Below, piece after piece: positions 1 through 10,150 of a DNA stretch of 64,000 nucleotides (position 1 is its first letter; every line of letters starts with the position of its first letter). This DNA is from Microglena sp. YARC (Eukaryota; Chlorophyta; Chlorophyceae; Chlamydomonadales; Chlamydomonadaceae). The notes under the pieces were generated by a model. It did no database searches and was not told where the DNA came from. It was given only the letters and a program-made list of their open reading frames with translations. Made by a program: the position numbers and the translations under genes. The DNA is taken from assembly GCA_022414725.1 (NCBI GenBank), contig CM039464.1:32038158-32102157 (forward strand), read 5' to 3'.

Positions 1-75
1 AAAGAACAAGCACTGATGAACTGAGCCCCAAACAATCGTTTATCCGACGGGGGCCCTGAGTTCGTGCTACATTGA
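1..75 (+). repeat. Dispersed repeat family R1, 3' part
   Basis: This is the 3' half of a dispersed repeat of about 135 bp that recurs at least eight times in the window. It carries the blocks CACTGATGAACTGA, CCAAACAATCG and CCGACGGGGGCCCTGAG and ends in TTCGTGCTAC. A full copy starts with TTACAGTCCAGGGG and then GGCCAAATAGGCTAAAGGGA. The class is unknown: I see no coding capacity and no clear terminal inverted repeat. The 5' part of this copy lies outside the window. Confidence 0.75.
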
Positions 76-218
76 TAATTTAATTCTACAATATGTGTGT
101 GTGTGTGTTTTACAGTTATGTTGTTACCAGGATCGTCTGGGTCGACAACGAGTTACATGGCAGAGGAAAGTCTGGTACTTATTTTATCTTTTGTTGTTAT
201 TTGTTTACTACATATGGT

Positions 219-474
219 TAGGGACCGGCATCTCATATGATGCGGTGCTTCTGGTGGTGGCTTGTGTACATAGGTGGGGGTGGCATGTGGCGGTGGCGTC
301 TGTTCAAGCCTTAGCTATATTTATTTTACTGTGATGCTAGTTGGGACCGGCATATCATATGATGTTGACCAAAGGCGGGAATGATATCATATGGTCTTGT
401 ATATACATGGTAACTTTAGCCTAGTCAGACAGCCGGCATCTTGTGGTATCATGTTATCATATTGCCGTTCCCTA
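219..474. mobile_element. hAT-like MITE with TAGGGA..CGGC termini
   Basis: The left end TAGGGACCGGC and the right end GCCGTTCCCTA are inverted copies of each other. They are flanked by CATATGGT (211-218) and CATATGAT (475-482), an 8-bp target duplication with one mismatch, as expected for hAT-type insertion. The body is rich in ATCATATGAT palindromes. A second left-end-like sequence at about 332-355 suggests internal duplication or nesting. Relatives lie at 28969-29355 and 36011-36196. Confidence 0.7.
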
Positions 475-849
475 CATATGATACCCCATGGGCAGCAGAC
501 TGAAGTACAAGAACATCATAGATTCCTCCAAATATTGAAAACTGCTGACATTCCTCCTTCGCTCTGTTTTTTCTATGCAGTACAAGAACATCGTAGGCAA
601 TGCTTCACAGAAGGCAAGCAAGGCAGAGGAAACTGTAGCATGAGATTGACTGCCGCTTCACCTGATTCAATGGAGGAGACGTGGGCACTTCAAGACCAAC
701 TTAATGCTATCTCTTGTTAGACTATCCGTATATGCTATTATATGCACGTGCAGTACAGCAGTACCACGGCAAGGCTTCCACATAAGTGCCAGCCTGACGG
801 CTGAGGCTTATCATATGTAACTATACAAGATCTCAGTATGTATGTACGT

Positions 850-1000
850 TACAGTCCAGGGCTAGGCCAAATAGGCTAAAGGGACTTGCCCAACCGTAGT
901 AGGAAGGGCTTAAAAATTAAAAAGCACTGATGAACTGAAACCCAAACAATCGTTTTACCGACAGGGGCCCTGAGTTCGTGCTACAGTGATCATTGAATTG
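850..1000 (+). repeat. Dispersed repeat family R1, full copy
   Basis: This is a full-length R1 copy. It begins with TTACAGTCCAGGGC, continues through GGCTAAAGGGACTTGCCCAA, then AAGCACTGATGAACTG, and ends TTCGTGCTAC. It differs from the other copies by scattered substitutions and small indels. Confidence 0.75.
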
Positions 1001-1429
1001 TATCATATAATCCAGTATACATGTTTGTCATCGCGGTGTATAATACATCCATGTTTCATTACACATATACGTAGGTGGTGTAATAAGAAATAGCTTACAT
1101 TTTTAAGGGGGCGGCAATTATCATCTCTACCGGTATACATGATGAAATATATTCCAGTAGATTTGTTTATGGAAGGATCCCTACCATTTTCCCTTCAGCC
1201 TACTTGGCATACTCCTGGACTGTAACATACATACCCACTTACAAATAAAAGGATTTCCACCCAGGGGCAGGTCACCTAGCACAAACCAGGAACCCATACT
1301 TTACTTGAACTTGAACTTGGGTTACATAGCTACAGCCAGAAATTTGGCTGCTCGCCGTCTTCGGCGGAAAAAATGCAATTACCCAGAATTAAATGTAGAA
1401 ATAAACGTAGAAATACTACCGCTGTATGT

Positions 1430-1595
1430 TGTTACAGTCGAGGGGTAGGCCAAATAGGCGTAAGGGACTTGCCCAACCGTATAGGAAGGGCTTAAAAAGA
1501 AAAAACACTGATGAACTGAGCCCCAAACAATCGGTTAACCGACGGGGGCCCTGAGTTCGTGCTACAGTGATAATTTAATTCTACAATAAACTACC
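1430..1595 (+). repeat. Dispersed repeat family R1, full copy
   Basis: This full R1 copy starts at TTACAGTCGAGGGG. It shares with the copy at 1-75 the downstream flank AGTGATAATTTAATTCTACA, so the repeat unit may be longer than 135 bp. It is followed at once by an inverted copy. Confidence 0.75.
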
Positions 1596-1596
1596 T

Positions 1597-1735
1597 CAGT
1601 AGTACGAACTCAAGGCCTCCGTCGGTAAAACGATTGTTTGGATTTCAGTTCATCAAAGCCTTTTCTTTTTAGCCCTTCCTGTCACGATTGGGCAAGTCCC
1701 TTAAGCCTATTTGGACCGCCCCTAGACTGTGCCGT
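1597..1735 (-). repeat. Dispersed repeat family R1, inverted copy
   Basis: Reverse-strand R1 copy. It begins GTACGAACTCA on the plus strand, runs through GGGCAAGTCCCTTAAGCC and ends near CCTAGACTGT. With the copy at 1430-1595 it forms a nearly head-to-head palindrome of about 300 bp. Confidence 0.75.
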
Positions 1736-2779
1736 ATACACAACCCATAGGATTTTGTGAGTTTTAATTTTTTGTTGACGAATTATTTATGTATTTATTA
1801 TTGTTGGAAAAACTAAATTCCCAAATAGGGAATGCTACGAACAGCAGATTTTAGGCATCTGCTCTGCCTGGCTATTGAGCGAAACCTAGAGCAACCTAGT
1901 GTACCTAACAGGTGAAATCGTTCGCTGTTCACCGTCCTCCTGCCCAGGGCGAAATTCCTTTCAAAAAGTTCAAAAAATAAACATAGAATCCAGCGCGCCT
2001 GGAGCCTTAAGTTTAAGCCCAGTAAGGAGCTGTCTAGAAGGCACTGCTTGAAAAACAAATGTCCCCCAAAGAAATACGGTACAGGAGGAGAGATTTTTCT
2101 ATCATGATGCAAAAAATGCTGACTTGGAAAATACGTCAGTCTTCAGTTTTTCACAACCGCCACCTAGGCCCCACAGCAGCCTTCTTGAGTGATTGCCTAG
2201 GATCAGCTAACCTCCAAGATGGTATATTGCTATCCTCCATTACATCAATTAAGCATTATTCTTGACATAGAACATGTTGGGGGCTTCTGTACTTAATAAG
2301 CTGGTTGGATAAGATTTAGCCCTTACTCACATGTGTGTGGTGAATATCGAGGGATGACTCCTCCGTACTGCCTGAAAAAACGGTACCATCACTGTACTTC
2401 TGTACTTCACCTTTTCTGATTCCCAATTGCATGCGCGAAACGTTAGCAGCCCTAGCACCGACATACGTTCCTATGCGCTCTGAGCGAGGCTGCAATCATG
2501 GCTACGCAGATATAATTCGAACTTAACAAACTCCTGTGAAGCTTCTTTTCTCGCCAGTTTGGCAAATTTACACAAGTGTTCTCGATTTGGAAAAATAAGT
2601 TGCTTCAATTGCAGTTGAGATTTTCTACCTGCCGTATTTTCAAAATATTGATGATACTCTGAACCGAATAAACAGCTAGCGATTGCGATCCCATCTCTGC
2701 ACCCCTCGTGATCAATCGCTCTGCCTCTAAGCCTTCGCATTGCGAACCGACTGCGAACCGCACCGTTTCAGTTGCCACA
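1736..2779. other. Upstream region of the PHD gene, no gene recognised
   Basis: I see no convincing coding region here. The open frames in it have no recognisable motif. A degenerate match to the AGCTG..TAGAAG foldback family (compare 35655-35807) lies at about 2025-2060. The part next to 2780 should hold the promoter and 5' UTR of the PHD gene, but I cannot define a TATA box or start site. Confidence 0.4.
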
Positions 2780-4402
2780 ATGGCGGGAAGGGGAAAGCGT
2801 AAATCGCACTCTGAAGCTCCCTCTGGTTCCCCCACGTCCTCAGCGAACTCAGACAGGTAAGACCGTTATTCATGGAAAGGTTAGCTATGTAGCCACGCAC
2901 GTTGGCAGGTGGTAGATTAAAGCGTTTCCCGGCTCAAAGCTCTCATTTGCAGTTTATAAGCATCCACTGCCTGGCGCCATTGCGCCATGATTAATTACAG
3001 TGCCAGGGGCCTTCGAGGAGCGCTGGCTCGCAGCGAGCTCTCACACACTTGTCAGGTCTGTTACCATGGCCGGGTAGACCTGCTCGGCTGTCGACCATCG
3101 GTGGTCCTGGCACCGCCAACTGTCAAATCCCGTCCAGTATTGTCGATGCACGATTGCCTGCCTGTCTTCGTGTCTCGGATGTTCGAGTCATTCCCAGGTT
3201 ACGAAAAACTTAGATATTGCTTCGCATGCATCTCAGCTAGACCACCCATGCTAGGTAAGTTGGCAAGATCTCAAGATGGGCTGGGCTGGAACTGTCAGGC
3301 TTTGGAAGGTTTTGGGGGGGTTGTTACCTTGGTCTGTCAACCTTCAGGTTGCTTGCTGCTATTGGCGAAGAAAAATGGGCAGTGTGTATGTATATTGCTG
3401 TAACACTGCCAGGCCCTATTGAAACAAACGCCTTGGGCGCATACCTGCTTTGTTCATGCTGCTTGATGCGCTGCCTTATCTTGCTTGCAGCCTGCCACCT
3501 AAGTGTATATTACTGCATGAGCAAGTACAGCAGACAACATAGACAAGGTTTTTTACCCTCATGCTAAACCCCTCATGCTTCCCGTCATAAAATTTGATGG
3601 TTGTCAGGCTGTGCTGCTGTCCTTACTCAGCAATGATTTGCTGAGTTTATGTAACAAACCCTTTCTTTCTCTAAGGTCTTATCAGCATGAGCACCTCAGA
3701 AACCACCCGTCTTTGTTAGACTGCATTGTCATAGGCAGGCCATAGCTGACACAAAAGAAACCTGCTCCACAACATCCAGGGGGGGGGGGGGGGGGGGGGG
3801 GGGTCTACCAAGCATAATCATAATCAAAAGATACAAGCTATAAACCGCTCCACAACATCTGGGGGTGGTGGGTTGGGTGTGTGTGTGGGGGGTCTACCAA
3901 CCATCATCAAAATCAAAGGATACAAGCTATAAACTGCTCCACAACATCTGGGGGTGGGGGTGGGTGGGTGGGTGTGGGGGGGTCTACCAACCATCATCAA
4001 AATCAAAGGATACAAGCTATAAACCGCTCCACAACATCTGGGGGTGGTGGGGTGGGTGGGGGGGGTCTTCCAGCCATCATCAAAATCATAGGATACAAGC
4101 AGGTACAATAAATAAATAAGAACAATATCCCCTTGGGGTTCATTCTTCACGTTGCACTGCTCACCGCTTTCTGTTCTGCCTACTCCAATGTTTGTTGGCC
4201 TACGGGCAAGGCTACCAATTAGCAGCCTTGGTGCTTCAACAATGACAATTTTTGAACAGACAAGAAGTAGCCAATTAGAGTCAATTGGCAACGTAGTGTA
4301 ATATGTAGGGGCTTCTGTATTCCATGGGGGTGATGTGTTGCACATTGGAGGGCTGTGTACGGACCGCCCTGCACGTGTGGGTTGTATGTACACACACACA
4401 TA

Positions 4403-4469
<67 letters not shown>

Positions 4470-4513
4470 ACACACACACACATACACACACACACATACA
4501 TACACACACACAC

Positions 4514-4583
<70 letters not shown>

Positions 4584-4599
4584 ACCACACACACAACCA

Positions 4600-4634
<35 letters not shown>

Positions 4635-7600
4635 CACACACACACACAACCACACACATTCACACACCTTCTCCCATCCTCCATCACCACAGTCACTCAG
4701 ATTAAGTTGAGTACCACACTATCCACCGCGTGATTCCAGTCTGTCATTAGGAATGTTGTGTTACAGACCCAATTAAAAAAAAAAGAGAACGCCTGGAGGG
4801 TCGTGGTGTTAAGGATCGTGGTGTTAAGGGGCGTGGTGTTAAGGGAGCTCAATTTACTCTATACACATTATAAGTCTTAAACCTTTTCTATACACCTACA
4901 ACCTGTACACACATATCGCCTGCAGTACGTAAAGTACAGGAACACGTATGAAGTCATGTCGTCCATCAGTCTATCAATACACCTACAACTGGTGTACGCG
5001 TATCGCCTGCAGTACATTAAGTACAGGAACACATATGTTGTCATATCTTCCATCAGTTTATCAATACACCTACAACTGGTGTCGCATAATTATTCATAAT
5101 TTAATGGATTTATCTCGTCCATCTGTCTATCAATACACCTACAACTGGTGTATGCATATCGCCTGCAGTACCTGAAAAGTACATGAACACACATGAAGTC
5201 ATATTGTCCATCAGTCTATCAATACACTCACAGCCTGTACACGCATATCGCCTGCAGCACATAAAGTACAGGAACACATATGAAGTCATATCTTCCATCA
5301 GTCTATCAATACACCTACAACTGGTGTACGCGTATCGCCTGCAGTACATAAAGTACAGGAACACATGAAGTTATGTTGTCCTCAAGTCTATCAATACACT
5401 CACAGCCTGTACACGCATATCGCCTGCAGCACATAAAGTACAGGAACACGTATGAAGTCATATCTTCCATCAGTCTATCAATACACCTACAACTGGTGTA
5501 CGCGTATCGCCTGCAGTACATAAAGTACAGGAACACATGAAGTTATGTTGTCCTCAAGTCTATCAATACACTCACAGCCTGTACACGCATATCGCCTGCA
5601 GCACATAAAGTACAGGAACACATATGAAGTCATATCTTCCATCAGTCTATCAATACACCTACAACTGGTGTACGCGTATCGCCTGCAGTACATAAAGTAC
5701 AGGAACACATGAAGTTATGTTGTCCTCAAGTCTATCAATACACCTACAGCCTGTACACACATATAACCTGCAGTACATCAAGTACAGGAACACACATGAA
5801 GACATATCGTCCATCAGTCTATCAATACATCTACAACTGGTGTACGCATATCGCCTGCAGTACATGAAGTACAGGAACGCATGACGTCATGTTGTCCTCA
5901 AGTCTATCAATACACCTACAACTGATGTCGCATAATTATTCATAATATAATGGATTCATGTCGTCCATCAGTCTACCAATGCACCTACAACTGGTGTATG
6001 CATATCGCCTGCAGTACCTGAGAAGTACAGGAACACATATGAAGTCATTTTGTCCATCAGTCTATCAATACACCTGCAACTGGTGTATGCATATCGCCTG
6101 CAGTACAGGAGAAGTACAGGAACACATATTCAGTCATATCGTCCATCAGTCTATCAATGCACCTACAGCTAGTACATGCATATCGCCTGCAGTACCTGAA
6201 AAGTACAGGGAGCACCTAAAGTACATGCATATCGCCTGCAATAAAGAGATAAATATAGGATAAAGTATTAAACATGACTTCTCAGTGTCTGTGTTGGAGT
6301 GCATCTAGATTCAAGGTGATTTTTGGGTGTGGGGTCGTTTGCCCTTAGCCTAAACAAAGGTCCCTCCACGCAGATCATATCTTGTACATTGTTTTAGTTT
6401 AATTGTCCACAAATATTGTTCTCACTTGGTTCAAGGTAGCTTGCATCTCTGCAAGCTACACCCACCCACATGTCCATGTTGGCGTGCATCTAGATTCAAG
6501 GCGATTTTTGGGTGTGGGGTCGTTTGCCCTTACCCTAAACAAACGTCCCTCCATGCAGATCATATCTTGTATGTTGTTTTAGTTTAATTGTTCACAAATA
6601 GTGTTATCACTTGGCTCAAGGTAGCTTGCATCTCTGCAAGCTACATCCACACACATGTACCCCACCCCCCCCCACCCCCCCACCCCCCTCCCCCCCCACA
6701 CCCACACCCACACCCAACACCCACACCATACACTCCCCCCCCCACCCCCACCCACCCACACAATCACCCACCCACCCACCACCCACCCACACACACACTC
6801 ATGACATATTTTCCACAGATATTTTAGACAGTTTGGCGGAAGGATTCAGCCATTAACGGCCATTCACCGCGATACGAGTGCCTGTTTAAATCCCATCGTG
6901 GGGGTGATACGAGTCATCCTGCCATCATTGTACCAACAGGGTAATTTTAAAGGGAAATAAGCAGTGTCTTTACGTAGCACTGCAGAAACTGTGTTGGTGG
7001 TGGTGCTCCTAGTAGCGTTTGGGGTGCTAACAGCAGCGGCCCGGAAAAGCTATAAAAACTATAAAAAGCACGAAAACGCTGTCCCTGGAGGAGGCCTAAT
7101 ACCATTAAGCTAGAAAAAAACCACTTTCAGATTTGAAAAAAAGCCCTGCTCTCCGACTGAACTCATGGTCTATTAGCCTTGCTCTCTCCAACCTGAACTC
7201 ATGGTCTATTAGCCCTCAGGCTGCTCATGTCTGGATGCTAGACGGTGTGCAGGGCTTCATTATGTACCTTGGTGTTTTGGCAGTGCTACGTTGTGGTTGC
7301 TTTGGAGGGTACAAAAGCTGCTGTTAGCACCCCAAAACACCGCTAGAAGTCCCCCCCCCCCCCCCCCCCCCCCCCGCCAAACCCTCAACCCCACCCATCC
7401 CCCCTGTAGGCCAGCCTCCGATAAGTCTATCGAGCGAAAGCGCAAGGAGGTCAAGTACACGGAAGAAAAAGCAACTAGGAGCACCCCACCCCCACCCCAC
7501 CACTACCACTACCCCCACCCAGCACCCCCACCACCCACCACACCACCACCCCACCACCCACCACCCACCACCATCCCCCCCTACCCGCCTGTAGGCCAGC

Positions 7601-9607
7601 CCTGATAAGTCTGTAGAGCGAAAGCGCAAGGAGGTCAAATACACGGAAGAAAAGCTACTAGGAGCACCACCACGACCACCACAACCACCACTACCACTAC
7701 CCCCCCCCCCCCCCCACACACACACACACCCCACCACCCCCCATCATTCCCCCCCTTCCCCCTGGTAGACCAGCCCCTGATAAGTCTGTCGAGCGAAAGC
7801 GCAAGGAGGTCAAGTACACGGAAGAAAAAGAGTATGAGTGGGAGAAGGACACCTATAAAGATGGGAAGTCCGACAGCGAATCCGGCGACGACAAGGATAA
7901 GAACAACACAGCATGCGAAGCTTGTGGATCGTAAGTTGTATTATTATTATAATCATTATTATTATTATTATTATTATTACTATTATTATGACGATGATAA
8001 GATCAAGAGCAACACATCATGTGACGCTTGTAGATCGTAACGCAAGGCTGGCCTGATATTTATTATATTCTAGCAGACATACAGTGTTTAGTTGTATGCT
8101 TTTTTGGCGGAGCCCCCTCTTCAAGGGGGGGGGGAGCCCCCAGGGTTACCCATTTGTCCGTCTGTCCGACCGAAAAACTTGAAGCCCGACACGTCAGCCA
8201 ACGGTCGCGTAACTAACTTGCTTCGGTCAGCTCCATCGTTGCCACCTTTCGTTCCGTTGCCAACACACTCCGCCAATTTTCCGCGTCGCTTTCGACGCTG
8301 CATCGAACTTGTTTAGGACTGGGAAAGGGTCCAGAACAACACATCATGTGATGCTTCTGGATTGAAGTAGGCTGGTCTGGATGGCTTAGGATCTTGACGA
8401 GGCTGCTGTTTTATAACATTATGGTGTGCATACAATGTTTGGTTTTATGCTTTGTTTTAGGACTGGGAGAGGGTCGAGAATGACACATCATTCGACGCTT
8501 GCGAATTGAAAGTAGGCTGGCCTGGATGGAACTTGACAAGGCTGACGTTTTAGTATATTCTGGTGTCCAATCACCCTCTCCCATTCTATGAGGATCACAA
8601 CCCATAGAAGCTGCTATGCTGCAGCAACTGCCCTCGCGTGTTACATGTCAACCACGCACAACCACCCATAACCACCCATGACCACCCATTACCACCCACA
8701 ACCACCCATAACCGCCCATAACCACCCATTAACACCTACAAGCACCCACAAGCTCCCCTCTCCCACCGCGAAGGGATCAGAACCCAGAGAAGCTGTTGTG
8801 CTGCAACAACTGCCCTCGCGTATTTCATCTTACCCACCTATAACCACCCATAACACCCACAACCACCATAACCACCCGCAACCACCATAACCGCCCATAA
8901 CTACGCCATTAACACCTACAAGCACCCACAAGCTCCCTCTCCCACGCGAAGGGATCAGAACCCAGAGAAGCTGCTGTGCTGCAACAACTGCCCTCGCGTA
9001 TTTCATCTTACCCACCTATAACCACCATAACCACACAACCACCATAACCACCCGCAACCACCCATAACCGCCCATAACTACCCATTAACACCTACAAGCA
9101 CCCATAAGCTCCCCTCTCCCACATCGTAGGGATCAGAACCCAGAGAAGCTGCTGTGCTGCAACAACTGCCCTCGCGTATTTCATCTTAACCACTTACAAC
9201 CACCCATAACCACCCACAACCACTCATAACAACCCACAACCACCCATAACCACCCACAGCCGCCCATAACCGCCCATTACCACCTACAACCTCCCATAAC
9301 GACCCACAACCACCCATGAGCACCCACTACCACCCACAACCACCCATAACAACCCATAACAACCCACAACCACCCATAACTGCCCCTCTCCCACCGCATA
9401 GGGATCAGAACCCAGAGAAGCTGCTGTGCTGCAACAACGGCCCTCGCGTTTTTCATCTCAAACCACCCACAACACCCACCACACCCCTCTCCACCGCGTA
9501 GGGATCAGAACCCAGAGAAGCTGCTGTGCTGCGACCGCTGCCCTCGTGTGTTTCATCTCAAGTGCTTGGACCCCCCGCTTGAGAAAGTGCCGCGTGGCTC
9601 CTGGTGC
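2780..9607 (+). CDS. PHD-finger nuclear protein, 5' part (three exons)
   Basis: Three exons join in frame: 2780-2856 (ATG, donor GTAAGA), 7769-7930 (acceptor TAG, donor GTAAGT) and 9502-9607 (acceptor TAG, weak donor GTCTCG). The first 60 or so residues are basic and then acidic. A PHD zinc finger (Cys4-His-Cys3) follows: CEAC ends exon 2, and exon 3 supplies [15 protein letters not shown] and the seventh ligand at GSWC. The eighth Cys should be in the next exon, which I did not find. PHD fingers read histone-tail lysines. An N-terminal PHD after a charged segment fits CHD3/PICKLE-type remodelers, but no chromodomain or helicase exon is visible, so that subtype is inference. Both introns are full of tandem repeats, and both internal exons are flanked by partial copies of themselves. 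The remainder is presumably lost in the satellite and gap after 10 kb. Confidence 0.8.
2857..3769. other. PHD gene intron 1, 5' portion
   Basis: Intron sequence after the GTAAGA donor, with no recognisable exon. The stretch around 3590-3675 (containing AATGATTTGCTGAGTTT.TGTAACAAACCC) recurs at about 29650-29730, so it is a dispersed repeat. Confidence 0.4.
3770..4100 (+). repeat. ~80-bp tandem repeat with G-runs
   Basis: Four copies of a unit containing ACAAGCTATAAACCGCTCC, ACAACATCTGGGGGTG, a variable G-rich stretch and TCTACCAACCATCATCAAAA. The first copy contains an uninterrupted run of about 23 G (from 3781). It lies in intron 1 of the PHD gene. Confidence 0.85.
4389..4660. repeat. (CA)n microsatellite
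   Basis: A near-perfect CA dinucleotide tract of about 270 bp with occasional CATA and CAA interruptions. It creates several spurious Thr-His or Cys-Val open frames. Confidence 0.95.
4870..6245 (+). repeat. ~87-bp minisatellite with 172-bp higher-order period
   Basis: About 15 copies of a unit containing CATCAGTCTATCAATACACC, TACAACTGGTGTACGCGTAT, CGCCTGCAGTAC and AAGTACAGGAACACAT. Between about 5250 and 5720 two variants alternate, giving near-identical 172-bp dimers. It lies in PHD gene intron 1. Confidence 0.9.
6286..6657 (+). repeat. Direct duplication of ~186 bp
   Basis: Two adjacent copies (about 6286-6471 and 6472-6657) start near TGTTGG.GTGCATCTAGATTC and end CTCTGCAAGCTACA(T/C)CCAC. 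They are followed by a C-rich and CA-rich tract at 6660-6800. Confidence 0.85.
6998..7350. repeat. Inverted-repeat element sharing a block with 20.7 kb
   Basis: GGGGTGCTAACAGCAGC at about 7020 is inverted near 7325 (GCTGCTGTTAGCACCCC), bounding about 350 bp. The block 7040-7145 (CGCTGTCCCTGGAGGAGGC, then CCACTTTCAGATTTGAAAAA) recurs in reverse at about 20680-20790. This suggests a dispersed non-coding element. Confidence 0.55.
7351..7768 (+). repeat. Two partial copies of PHD exon 2 in C-rich intron DNA
   Basis: Segments at about 7405-7480 and 7588-7665 repeat the acceptor and the first ~65 bp of exon 2 (GATAAGTCT.T.GAGCGAAAGC, then GGAGGTCAA.TACACGGAAG). They are separated by C/CA-rich DNA, at about 180-bp spacing from each other and from the true exon at 7769. 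The second copy has a 1-nt deletion that breaks the frame. Neither copy extends to the PHD cysteines. Confidence 0.85.
7985..8520 (+). repeat. Three downstream copies of the PHD exon 2 3' edge
   Basis: Segments at about 7989-8039, 8316-8372 and 8459-8512 resemble the last 45 bp of exon 2 plus its donor (AACAACACA.CATG.GA.GCTTGTGGATCGTAA in the true exon). They have diverged, and the donor is degenerate in the second and third. A GC-rich element (8106-8312) interrupts the array. Confidence 0.75.
8106..8312 (+). mobile_element. GC-rich ~205-bp dispersed element (family R2)
   Basis: Starts GGCGGAGCCCCC, contains CCATTTGTCCGTC and AGCCAACGGTC, and ends GACGCTGCATCGAACTTGT. Relatives lie at 24090-24266, 29105-29311 and 53287-53422 (5' truncated). 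The neighbouring repeat unit (ATGCTTTGTTTTAGGACTGG at about 8445) shows what the empty site looked like, so this is an insertion. No terminal inverted repeats are visible. The constant 3' end with one 5'-truncated copy would suit a SINE-like retroposon, which is inference. Confidence 0.8.
8580..9500 (+). repeat. Tandem array containing copies of the PHD exon 3 5' edge
   Basis: Blocks of (ACCACCCATA)n alternate with about five copies of the exon 3 acceptor and first ~60 bp: GGGATCAGAACCCAGAGAAG, then CTGTGCTGCAACAACTGCCC. The copies start near 8610 (degenerate), 8770, 8950, 9130 and 9400. They encode [11 protein letters not shown] instead of the true [11 protein letters not shown]. Only the copy at 9502 continues into the rest of the PHD finger. 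Confidence 0.9.
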
Positions 9608-10150
9608 GTCTCGTTTCTGTCCCTGTCATGCCCTTCCCTTCCCTTCCCTGTCCTGTCCTGCCCTGTCCTGCCCTCACCTGTCCTGTCCTGCCTTGTTCTG
9701 TCTTGTCTTGCCCTACCCTGCCCTGTCCTGCCTGCCTGCCCTTCCCTGCCAACTGCTTGCTGTGTTGGATGGGCCTGCCTGCCTGCCTACTGCTTGCTGT
9801 GTTGGATAGGCCCTGGTGTGTCTTGTGTATGTCCCTGCCCTGCTACTTGCTTGTTGGATGGGCCTTGCCCTGCCCTGCCCTACTGCTTGCTGTGTTGGAT
9901 GGGCCCTGGTGTGTCTTGTGTATGTCCCTGCCCTGCTACTTGCTTGTTTTATGGGCCCTGCCCTACCCTGCCCTGCTACTTGCTGTGTTGGACCAGCCCT
10001 GGTGTATCTCGCACAATGCAGGTTGTTATCCTGCATAACGCTTTTCTGTGTTTGATGCCTGAAATGGACTTGGTTGCCCCTGCCTGTGTCTTGGTTGATT
10101 TAGTTTTATATTCATGGTCAAATTTCAGGTCTAAAGTAAGCAGTTATTGA
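9608..10150 (+). repeat. CCTGT-rich tandem DNA with PHD exon 3 3'-edge copies
   Basis: After the exon a CCCTGTCCTG-type array runs to about 9750. Units containing GGGCCCTGGTGTGTCTTGTG (about 9808, 9903) and AGCCCTGGTGTATCTCGC (about 9995) then resemble the end of exon 3 and its donor region. Confidence 0.65.

Noticed and set aside
2987..3403. 138-codon plus-strand frame in PHD intron 1
   Set aside because: No motif, no coding texture and not joined to either flanking exon by phase.
3824..4733. Cys-Val and Thr-His rich frames
   Set aside because: Translations of the (CA)n tract and an adjoining minisatellite.
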